From assembly GCA_904066235.2 (NCBI GenBank), contig CAJFCV020000004.1:2914001-2978000 (forward strand): a stretch of 64,000 nucleotides of DNA, read 5' to 3'. The stretch comes from Bursaphelenchus xylophilus. Taxonomy: Eukaryota > Nematoda > Chromadorea > Rhabditida > Aphelenchoididae. Shown here piece by piece: positions 54,845-64,000 of this stretch (position 1 is the first letter of the stretch; each line of letters starts with the position of its first letter). The translations under genes and the position numbers were made by a program. The notes beneath the pieces were generated by a model. That model was not told where the DNA came from. It worked only from the letters and a program-made list of their open reading frames with translations, and did no database searches.

Positions 54845-57652
54845 TCAACAGGTCGTCCTTTCAATTCCATATTCACTGTTTCTTCGGACCAGGTCTTCCC
54901 CGAAGTCTACCATCTCTTGCTCCAGCTTCTCAACATCAATATTCACTTCGCTATGTTCCGTTTTCGAGCTTTGTTCATCATCTGGCTTTCCTAAAGTCGT
55001 CAGTAAAAAATCGCTTGTAAATTACCTACTAAAGTCAACAACATCGACGTAATCATCATCGTCGTCTGTCTCGTCATCAGTGGACGCCGTAGTGCCGGTC
55101 AAAATATCTGGACAAGTCCCTGGCGAGATTGAGATTATTAAGGAGTGGTTTGGCCGTTTTTCTTCTTGGTCGTAACTCGTTGATTGTTTCGGTTTACTGC
55201 TAGATGAAGGGGTTAAAGAAGTTGAAGGTTTACTGCTAGAGGGAGGAGCTGGCGAAGTTTCGTCAATACTGTAGTGGTCTATAAAACGTATAGATATTAG
55301 GGCAAAGGGTTGTATCTCCAACGAATAAATGAAAAATTTTACCAAAAGATGCTTGTTTAGAGGGTTCAAGAGTAAGAACTTAATAAAAAATAGTTGAAAT
55401 ATAAAAATGACCACATGGTCGCACTTTTAAAACCAGCCATAAAAGGTTAACATAAAATATTTTCGCGATAAAGCGATTGAACAAGTCGTGTGCTAAAAAG
55501 TCCTGGAAGGTTCTCTATGGCGTACGCAGTTATTGCCCTAGTGAACACCCTTATTTGTTTGTTTTTTGATACGTCCCGAGAGCCAAAGGCGTAGCTAGGT
55601 CAGGCCGCGGACTGCCCGACCGGGTCGAAAGAGAAATTATAATATAAAGGTGGACCAAGGTAATTTTTGTGCGCCTCGGAAATTTTGTACATACTGACCC
55701 CCCCCCTTTTTTTTTTTAATCAGCAATACGACTTTTCTGCTTAGCAACAGTTGGGGTCAACGATACCAAAAATCATGTCGTCGTTGTATGCATGGGAAGC
55801 TTGCATACAATGAGAGAAGCCATAAAATTAGAAAAACTGGTTATATTGCAAGCCTCTGCCAAGTCTCCGCCGAGTCTCTGCCGAGCCTTCGCCGAGCGTC
55901 CGCCGGCTTTTCCAGGCCCCGAGGGCACTTCCTACAACCTTTTTTTGGGTATCTACCTGCTCTACACCCGTGTCAATTGATTTTATGTTGACCCGAACTG
56001 TCGTCATCCCGAAAAGTCAGGACGCGCTTCAAACAACTTAAAAAAAAGTGTCATAAAAACGAGATGCGTCCAATCGCCCCCGTCCATAATGCAGTGAAGA
56101 CCACCTACCATGAACAGTCGGCAATCCCTCCGCAGCATCCATCCACTGAAGAACGTCTTCATCCGCATCCGTCTTCATATTCAAACAGACGGTTTTCGGG
56201 CCATTTGTTGGAGCCTCTGCCATGCTTTTTCGCCTTACTGAACAGTCGATTTGCGGTCGATCTGGCAGTGCATTGCCTCCATGAGCACGATCTGTATTGT
56301 CATCCCTAATCACTCTGTAATTCCGCAAATCCAGGACTGGGAAATGATAGATGTCATCCGGGAATTGTTTCCATTGAACGTTTTGACTGTTGTTTGTTGG
56401 TGGCTTCGCTTTTCTTTCCAATTTCCTAACGCTTTTGGCATCGAATATTACGGCTGTAATCGCAATTGAAACTAGGAGAAGATGTAGAATCAAGGCGATC
56501 AGTAAGATAATCATTGTGAACGTAAAACCCTTTTGGAAGGCTTGATGAAGGCTTTGAGTTGTGAACCAGACTGTGAAGAGAAGCTAAATACATTCGAAGT
56601 AATGGTCTCCAAAGTGCAGTACAGTGACGGACCTGATCCAGTGGTAAAAAACGTACCATTTTGCATCTGGGAAGTATCAAAAAATGTAGCAAAATGCCTC
56701 TCTCTTCAACTAAAAAACTCCGCTTTGAAGGGCGCGCCCTTTTTCTCACAAAAATAGCCGGCGCGCCTTTGAAATACGAGTTTTTTCACTTGGAAATGAA
56801 GGCATTTTGCTGCATTTTTTGATACCCCCGGATAAAAAATGGTACGTTTTTGTCACTGGATCGGGTCCGCCACTGTTGGTGATAAAGTTTATCCTAGGGC
56901 GCTATCAATCTTATAATATTCCTAGCTTCCCCATGCATACAATGGTGGACCTGATCAAGTAGCAAAAAGCGTGTCACTTTGCATCCGAGAAGTATCAGAA
57001 AATGTGGCAGAATACCTCCCTCTCCAAGTGAAAAAACTCTCTCTCGCGTCCACTCCTTTTTTGGGGCTCTTCAAAATGGAGTTTTTTTAGTTACAAGGGG
57101 AGACATTTTGCTACATTTTTGATACTTCCCTTATGCAAAATAATACATTTTTTGCCACTGGATCAGGTCCGTCACTGTATCTAGACATATGATAAGAGAT
57201 CCCAAACCCATCCGCTAATTTGCCCACTTTTCTCGGTCCTAGCTAACCTCATAAAACAGCCTGCATTCTGTAACTTGGCATACACATACCTTCCTCAACT
57301 TACCCGCACAACAACATACGGAATGTAAAACTTCCATGATCTTGTCATCCACCCAAATATCAATATAAATGAAGTGGCAATGGCAAATACATAAAACAGA
57401 GCTAAAAATTGACGGCAATTAAGGGCTTATCAGTTTTGCCCACCTGAATTATGCAACTGGACACATGAATTGTTCAAACAGAACGTGTTGTACGAGTAGT
57501 TTTCTTTGTGCTACAACGAGATGAATAAGGATAAGGCCACAGTCAAGAACAAGTTAATATGCGAATGATGGATTTCTTACCGATAAATAGAATTTGCACA
57601 GCATGAAGCCGAAGAACATGATGTCGGCTATTGCACATATTAACGTGAAGAT
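54845..57652 (-). CDS. Four-helix membrane protein with acidic Ser/Pro-rich tail (first exon not found)
   Basis: Six exons join in frame: 57581-57652, 57444-57510, 57304-57401, 56109-56583, 55030-55278 and 54845-54990, giving 368 residues without the missing start. Four hydrophobic segments come first (CAIADIMFFGFMLCKFYL; ALFYVFAIATSFILIFGW; YIPYVVVRLLFTVWF; MIILLIALILHLLLVSIAIT). A loop with two Cys (NTFCLNNSCVQ) lies between helices 1 and 2. A long cytoplasmic-looking tail follows: basic (KSVRKLERKAKPP), then Ser/Pro-rich (SSSKPSTSLTPSSSSKPKQ), then very acidic (DDETDDDDDYVDVVDF), ending in a helical acidic segment. It is a diverged relative of the gene at 53219-53878. If the donor at 56108 is not used, translation stops at 56038 instead. 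The upstream start exon, perhaps a short basic one as in the relative, was not found. Confidence 0.6.
55725..56020. repeat. Family C element, internally deleted, in an intron of the gene at 54845
   Basis: CGACTTTTCTGCTTAGCAAC at the left, CGTCGTTGTATGCATGGG, then AGTCTCCGCCGAGTCTCTGCC, and GTTGACCCGAACTGTCGTC at the right. Like the 51.7 kb copy it lacks the ATCTAGATAAAAGTT block. Confidence 0.7.
56620..57179. mobile_element. Two family A MITEs, 60 bp apart
   Basis: The first runs 56620-56876 (TACAGTGACGGACCTGATCC to CGGGTCCGCCACTGTT). The second runs 56938-57179 (TACAATGGTGGACCTGATCA to GATCAGGTCCGTCACTGTA). Both lie in the intron between 56584 and 57303 of the four-helix gene. Confidence 0.75.
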
Positions 57653-58327
57653 CTAAACGGCTTCATTTTTATAGAGATATGTGTAGAAATTCGCGAAAAA
57701 ATGTTGCTTAATTTTAGTGAAAAAGCGAGACCTAAACTTCAATGAAATTTTTTACAGTCAATGTTTGATTTTTTTAGGACAAAAAAGTGACTTTTAGCTG
57801 ACGATGCATAAAAAATGTTTCTTTACCCAATGTCAAACATTGATTGACATTTCTCGGTGATTTTCAACCGAAAAACTCCCAAATTTAGAAATCATTTCCA
57901 ACCGAAAAAACACTGGTTTTTCGGGGTAAAAGTGGTCTACTTCAAAAGGTCGCAGCGACCTCAGTTTGCACTTTAAAATCTTGTTATTTCACAGGCAAAA
58001 ATTAATGTGACTTAAAAATACATGTTCCAAAAACGAAGTCTCTGCGCTGCCTCCGCCGGAAGTTATAGCCTCCGACTTTCCTTCACGTTTCTTGTAAGAC
58101 CCTGTATTTCTATAGTCTCTGATCTGCAATGAATATATCGGCTAGCCTTGGACTTCGAGAACTAAAACTTTCAGGAATTGAATAATGACCTAGACAGTAT
58201 CTATATACAAAATTTGAAAGGAATTTTTGATTTGCGCCTCGAGAAAATTAACTTTTTTTAAGTTCAAATCGAAAAATTTCTACTTATTTTCTCCGACTTA
58301 CCCTGCTAGTTTTCTGGCGTCGCGACA
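57653..58327. other. Upstream region of the four-helix gene, with a repeat shared with 34.4 kb
   Basis: 57850-58108 matches the centre of the composite repeat in DUF229 intron 2 (CAAAAACGAAGTCTCTGCGC, AAGTTATAGCC, CTTTCCTTCACGTTTCTTG). The missing first exon of the gene at 54845 should be here or farther right; none could be fixed. Confidence 0.5.
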
Positions 58328-58946
58328 CTTGCGGACAACCACTTTGCGGGCAACCAGTTTGCGGGCAAATTTTTTGCGGGCAACCACTTTGCGGGCAAAA
58401 TTTGGGGGGTCACATTTGCGGGCAGCTGAGACACTTGCGGGCAGCCTGGGACACTTGCGGGCAACCGACACTTGCGGGCAGCCGACATTTGCGGGCAACC
58501 GGCACCTGAGGGTAACAGGGTGGAGGTGGAAATATTACTTCGATATTTTGGAAATTTGCCGACATTTGCGGGCAGCCGACACTTGCGGGCAGCCGACATT
58601 TGCGGGCAACAGGAAAAAACAATCACACAGACTGTATTGGTACTTTTGGAACAGTTGCCCGCAAATGTCGGCTTCCCGCAAGTATTGCCTGCCCGCAAAT
58701 GTCGGAAAACTTCCAAAATATCGAAGTATTTTTTCCACCTCCACCTTGTTATCCTCAAGTGCCGGTTGCCCGCAAATGTCGGCTGCCCGCAAATGTCGGC
58801 TGCCCGCAACTGTCGACCCTGCCCGCAAATGTCCCAGGCTGCCCGCAAATGCCGGTGCTGGCCGCAAATGTCGGCTGCCCGCAAAGTGGTTGCCCGCAAA
58901 AAATTTGCCCGCAAGCTGGTTGCCCGCAAAGTGGTTGCCCGCAAGT
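58328..58946. repeat. GC-rich foldback made of TTGCGGGCA units
   Basis: The left half (58328-58620) repeats TTGCGGGCAACC / TTGCGGGCAGCC about 13 times; the right half (58655-58946) repeats the inverse (GGTTGCCCGCAA, GGCTGCCCGCAA) a similar number of times. Inverse copies of CATTTGCGGGCAGCCGAC and of a CAGGGTGGAGGTGGAAATAT block show that the halves are one inverted duplication. Frames of more than 200 codons on both strands are artefacts of the repeated unit. Confidence 0.85.
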
Positions 58947-59539
58947 GTGCGCCCGCCAGTTTTCTTCAAAAATTCCCGTATTTTTTTGTCCATCCTGATG
59001 TTCTATAGAGTCCCAGCAAAATTTCAGACTACTCCCGAGGCAAATCTCCCCCCAAAAAATCGTTGAATTCAATCAAACTTGAGCTGTAGCGAAATTCCCA
59101 TAATGAATCACACAACAAAAGAAAACAACAACTTGCTTTCGCCCAACCCGCAATCGATTATGTAACAGGGCGCGGTGATAACGTAACAGAGACCTTTTCC
59201 TAGCGCCTTTCTACCGTTCATTGTTCAGCCTTATCAGTAGCCAATCATAAACATGCCCGATCTTATGAAATTCGTCATTTATTATTAAAAATTCGCGAAA
59301 AAAAACATAGCAAAACAAAGAAAAACGATGATGAAATAAGAATGAAGAAATAAGACCGGTTTTCAGATTTTGAAAAAGACGCTAAATTTGCTTTCTCGAG
59401 CTTTTTTTCTCATGTCGGCCTCATTTTTCCCATTCTATTTTTCCAAAAAAAAGTGAGGAAAGCGTTTTTAACGTTTTGCTTCGGAACGACCGGTGCGATC
59501 TTATTTCTTCACTCTTAAATGATAATAATTAGGGTGAGA
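58947..59539. other. Gap with no gene recognised
   Basis: AT-rich. Should include the 3' untranslated region of the gene at 59540; an AATAAA on the minus strand lies near 59276. Nothing else supported. Confidence 0.45.
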
Positions 59540-60489
59540 TTAAGCTTCGGCCACATCCAGTGTGCCGTTGGCGGCCTGAAATTCTTTCCAATTCGTATTC
59601 AAATTATCCAATTTGATGGCGGTGAGGAGGAAATAGCAATCGCCCGAGGCACCTTCTACTAGCTGAAACATAATCAATAATTAGTATATGCTTTTCTTTA
59701 CCAAACCGGCAAATTTTACGCAGAGAGCAAGACTTGACCCAAACCAAGTCCTTTCGGGTCAAGTCTTCCCCTCATAGGAAAAACAGCCAGAAGTTACAAC
59801 CAAAAAAGTTATAAATAAACAAATCATCTTCAGCATGCATGTTTTCAATATCTAAACGTCAACAACTAATCAAAAAAAAATTATACCTCAAATTCAGCAC
59901 TTTCTGGGTTAATCCTCGATGGAAACTGGTTGATTTTACAGAAATAATTCTGTTTGATTTCTGATCGATCTTTCAATGCTTTCGGAGTTTCATAAACATC
60001 AACTGAGAAGTCGAGCGAGCCATTTGTGAGCGCATAGTTGACAAATTGGGCATTCGTCGAGAGGGAAAAGGGATCATTCGGCTTTTTGAATATACGAAGA
60101 AGAGCTTTTATCAGGGATTTCTGTCGTTTCAGTCCGGGAACTTTGATCATCAGTATTACCTGAAGACAAAACAGGGATTACGTTTAATTGAAACTTTAGG
60201 TAGGAATTATATTCCATGACAAAAAAAAGTGAAATAATTGATGACAATACCATAAAAACCTGTAAAACTGCATCTCCAGCTCTAATGCTCCTTATAGAGT
60301 ATTTCATAATCAAAAATGTCTATTTTTGTAACCTAAAACAACTCTAATCCATTATGTTGGCTTTATCCCGGGCAAATTATGCTCTTGAATTTTTCTAAAA
60401 GTCAAAGAAAAACAAAGGAAACTTACTTTTGATCCACTATCCTTCAGAACGGATATAGCAGCTTCGCGAGCAGTTTCAGCTCGATTCAT
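59540..60489 (-). CDS. Small unrecognised protein, 152 residues
   Basis: Three exons with phase-0 joins: 60427-60489, 59887-60159 and 59540-59662. The start MNRAETAREAAISVLKDSG is helical; then KVILMIKVPGLKRQKSL, a mixed segment with QFVNYALTNGSLDFSVDVYE, and a final exon reading GDCYFLLTAIKLDNLN and ending DVAEA. There is no signal peptide or membrane segment, so it is probably cytosolic or nuclear. The size, splice quality and mixed composition make it a real gene, but I do not recognise the family. Its first intron contains a short frame with a hydrophobic stretch that is not needed for the join. A GACTTGACCC/GGGTCAAGTC pair lies in intron 2, as in the STAT introns. Confidence 0.65.
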
Positions 60490-61877
60490 GATGAAATTCT
60501 CGGCCAAACCAAAGATTCAAGTGTTTTTCAAGGAGACAGAAGAAAAATACCACTGAAAACAAGCAAATAAAGTCTAAATTGCATCAATACAAAAGAAAAT
60601 TCGACAAAAAACAGTCGCGGCACGGAATTTCGCAAAGTCGACCACTTTTCGTCGAGGAAGAGACAGTTGACTCGATCGAGTACGTGTCAACTGTTACTTT
60701 GACTTTTTCCGTCGAGAAATGGAAAACTGATCCAATCTAGAAAGAAACTTCAAGATTCTGCCGTCGTTTACGGCAGATTTGGGAGTATTCGGACTTCATT
60801 TACTCGGTACTGCTCAACCGAGGGGAAACTATAAAGGTCAAGGGTAATATTTTAATATTATTTTATTGTTTTTGTTGAAATTTAGGTATGAAACACGATT
60901 GGCAGACACATTTAGGTCCTACTGACTTCAACCCAGCTTCTAGTTGCCATTTAAACCAAGAAATCGTTATCGTGGCACAAGTTTTATCCGAGTTTAGATA
61001 TTATACTAGACCATAACCGAAATTTGCTACAGACGATTGAGTTTTTGAGTAATCATTTATTGCAAAAGCTAAAATAGACTTATCGAAGTATAATATAACT
61101 TTCATAGACGTCAAAGCTTTGTCAGCCTTGCCTTTCCCGGAAATCCCTCAGTTTCCGGTAATTTCCCGCAAAAAAGGCCCCAAAACCTTTTGGCTGACTC
61201 AATTTATTAACCCAAGTTCGATAAATTAAGACCATCTGGACTGGAAGTAAGAGTAATAAATTGTTTTCCACAAATTCTTTACGAGCACGCAATCAGAGAG
61301 CTACGATTTGAGGGAAAACTGGAGGAAGGGGTCTTATGCGCAATAAAATTATAATTGGTAGGCAGGAGAGACGTAATGTCGTTCTGACATTATGCGGAGA
61401 CCCGCGGAAATAGGATTCAGAAGACAAAGGCTTTATCTTGGAATGGGAATTGGGCTGTTATAAGCGGATTTTAGTGGGTTTTGAAATTTGAGGTAATGGA
61501 ATGAAGTATAAGGTAAAAATTGATGATTCAGTGGGGCTAGCAGGGAAATTATGGTATGAGTAGCTGCTGGGAGACTCAACGTGTCGAATTGTAATAGTCA
61601 GCGGTTAACGCAACATTTTTTTCACGGTTTTTTCCAGGTTTTTTGAGATCGATGTCTAGTATAATTTAGAGGGTTGGCTCAATTACCAAACGATTCTGTG
61701 ATACGCTTAATAGACTCTTCTTGACGGGTTAGAAGTAGAGGATTAGTCAAATTAAGGTTACTGAAGTTTTTTATTATAGTTTTTGATGTTACAAAGTCGA
61801 CATTACTTTACCCAAAAATCACCTAAAGTAAGGTAAAATTTTCCCCCGTGGAATCCTAACCTCTCTCAAAAGGATAA
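60490..61877. other. Gap with no gene recognised
   Basis: Upstream of the gene at 59540. A GACTCGATCGAGT palindrome flanked by AGTTGACTC/GTCAACTG lies at 60660-60700. No coding frame with splice context was found. Confidence 0.45.
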
Positions 61878-62003
61878 TTGTGAAGCTGCCCCCAAATTAA
61901 TACCATTCTGCCCCCAAATCCTCCCATTCTGCCCCCAAACACATGCCCCCAAATAGGAGGTTGGAAGGTGCCCCCAAAATATTCCCATTATGCCCCCAAA
62001 TAC
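61878..62003. repeat. Short interrupted repeat of TGCCCCCAAA
   Basis: TGCCCCCAAA occurs seven times within 126 bp, spaced by 8-20 bp (often ATTCCCATTC or a close variant). No coding meaning is apparent. Confidence 0.7.
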
Positions 62004-62029
62004 AAAAATTAGTGTAGGGTCATATTTTA

Positions 62030-64000
62030 TGGTGGTAGTCACACCTCGGGCTAAAAAATTTGAAAATTCGTAGTGGCGATTGCGTAATAAGTAAAAATTC
62101 TAAGATTATGACTAAATCTCGGATATAGGGGTAATCGATGGCGCTGATTTCGAAAATGATATTCATTTGTTATGATTCTTACAATTTCGCTTAAGTAGTA
62201 CTGTAAAGTAGTAATTTTTGATTTTTTTCATCGAATAGTCGACGTATAGGTAGTTGATGGCGCTTATTTCGAAAATGATATTCATTTTTAAAGATTCTTA
62301 CAATTTTGCTTAAGTAGTACTGTAAAGTAGTAATTTTTGAAAATTTTAGCTGAGATGTCGAGTTATAGGTAATCGAGGATGCTGATTTTGAAAATGATAT
62401 TCATTTTTCATGATTTTAACTTTTTTCTTAAGTAGTAGCGTAAAGTAGTAATTTTTGAAAATTTTAGATGAGATGTCGAGTTATAGGTAATCGACACCGC
62501 GAATTTCGAAAACAATACCAGTTTTTTTATGATTATAACTTTTTTCTTAAGTAGTAGTGTTAAGTAGTAATTTTTGAGATTTTTTGAATTGGTAGGGTTA
62601 TGGGTGCTGATTCCAGAATAAGATTCCTGATGAGTTGTGCTGTAAAGTTGTGATTTCTTTGTTTTTATTTTATTTTTTTGATGAATAGTTAATTAAGTGC
62701 AAGGCATGTGTTATTGTTGATTCAAAAACTGTGTTAATCTTCTGTAGTTTTTATTCATCTCCAATCTGTTGGCAGAAGAACTTTTGCTCAGAATTTTCTG
62801 TCAAACCTGGCATAGCGGCAGGCTATCCCAAGCCAAACAAATTTTATAGCAGAAAAATTTCTGTCAAACCCCGCCCATTTTGGCGCGCTCGATGAAGGGC
62901 AGAAGCAATACCGTTGATGACTCGAAGTAATAATCGCATGAAAAACAACCCTGTTGGATAATTGTTCAGTCTAGCATTTATCACAATAAAAATTTAAAAT
63001 ATTTTGCAAATGTTTTCAACTCCTTCAGGTCCGTGTGATATCACCTAAAACAATATCTGCCTAATTGCAATAAATCGATAGAGAAAACGTTGAAACAGCA
63101 AATAACTTGCGTAAATTTAACCTATTCCTGTACGGACAACGTCACAAAATAGTACGGTTGTTTTTTTTTTTATGACAAAAAATTTTTAAAATATAACTAT
63201 GTTGTCTAAGGATTGTTTCTCATGCGATTATTACTTCGAGTCATCAACGGTATTGCTTCTGCCCTTCATCGAGCGCGCCAAAATGGGCGGGGTTTGACAG
63301 AAATTTTTCTGCTATAAAATTTGTTTGGCTTGGGATAGCCTGCCGCTATGCCAGGTTTGACAGAAAATTCTGAGCAAAAGTTCTTCTGCCAACAGATTGG
63401 AGATGAATAAAAACTACAGAAGATGAACACAGTTTTTGAATCAACAATAACACATGCCTTGCACTTAATTAACTATTCATCAAAAAAATAAAATAAAAAC
63501 AAAGAAATCACAACTTTACAGCACAACTCATCAGGAATCTTATTCTGGAATCAGCACCCATATACCCTACCAATTCAAAAAATCTCAAAAATTACTACTT
63601 TACAGTACTATTTAAGAAAAAAGTTACAATCATAAAAAAACTGGTATTGTTTTCGAAATCCGCGGTGTCGATTAATAAATCGATGTGTCGATTAATAAAT
63701 CGACATCTCGTCTAAAATTTTCAAAAGTTACTACTTTACACTACTACTTAAGAAAAAAGTTATAATCATGAAAAATGAATATCATTTTCAAAATCAGCAT
63801 CCTCGATTACCTATAACTCGACATCTCAGCTAAAATTTTCAAAAATTACTACTTTACGCTACTACTTAAGAAAAAAGTTAAAATCATGAAAAATGAATAT
63901 CATTTTCAAAATCAGCATCCTCGATTACCTATAACTCGACATCTCAGCTAAAATTTTCAAAAATTACTACTTTACAGTACTACTTAAGCAAAATTGTAAG
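62030..64000. repeat. Large palindrome with tandem repeats in its arms, running off the window
   Basis: Inner arms: 62640-62947 faces 63213-63545 in inverse order (CGAGTCATCAACGGTATTGC against GCAATACCGTTGATGACTCG). A 265 bp loop (62948-63212) separates them. Farther out, each arm holds about four tandem units of roughly 110-120 bp with TAAGTAGTACTGTAAAGTAG and GTCGAGTTATAGGTAATCGA. The last bases of the window pair with about 62297, so the right arm probably continues some 250 bp beyond. No transposase visible. Confidence 0.85.

Noticed and set aside
58227..59066. Frames of 279 codons (+) and 212 codons (-) over the same region.
   Set aside because: Both are translations of the inverted TTGCGGGCA array; they are mutually antisense, low-complexity, and have no start or splice support.

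Overview
This window is nematode nuclear DNA. Coding genes are split by introns with GTAAGT donors and TTTTCAG acceptors. One start codon lies directly behind an acceptor, as expected at a spliced-leader site. The gene families are nematode ones: a serpentine receptor, a STAT close to the worm STA type, a DUF229 protein, short EGF-repeat proteins and a small prepropeptide. Species cannot be assigned; a rhabditid is most likely. I joined exons by hand, and the stated lengths come from in-frame joins with matching intron phases.

Layout: 1-2059 is repeats. 2060-4184 (+) is a seven-helix receptor. 5163-11187 (-) is an eleven-exon STAT. 11188-31268 is a 20 kb stretch with almost no genes, filled with inverted-repeat elements, a tRNA-like relic, a 1.4 kb palindrome and one doubtful exon. 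31269-31436 (-) is a small secreted peptide. 33529-38382 (+) is a DUF229 protein. 38873-41270 (+) and 42288-48737 (+) are two neighbouring secreted proteins sharing a C-terminal domain that I do not recognise; the second carries 187 consecutive 10-residue repeats. 49051-52166 (-) is a secreted protein with seven EGF-like modules. 53219-53878 (-) and 54845-57652 (-) are two related four-helix membrane proteins. 59540-60489 (-) is a small unrecognised protein. 61878-64000 is repeats, ending in a large palindrome that leaves the window.

At least four dispersed non-autonomous element families (called A to D here) recur in introns and intergenic DNA and are absent from coding exons. No transposase reading frame was found. 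The most interesting part is 38.8-48.8 kb: two adjacent secreted genes, each with a TATA box and a poly(A) signal, that share an undescribed cysteine-start/aromatic-Gly-end domain, present about four times in the first and once at the end of the mucin-like second. The shared domain and head-to-tail order suggest tandem duplication followed by growth of a minisatellite inside one copy. A joint role in an extracellular coat, gel or glue is inference only.
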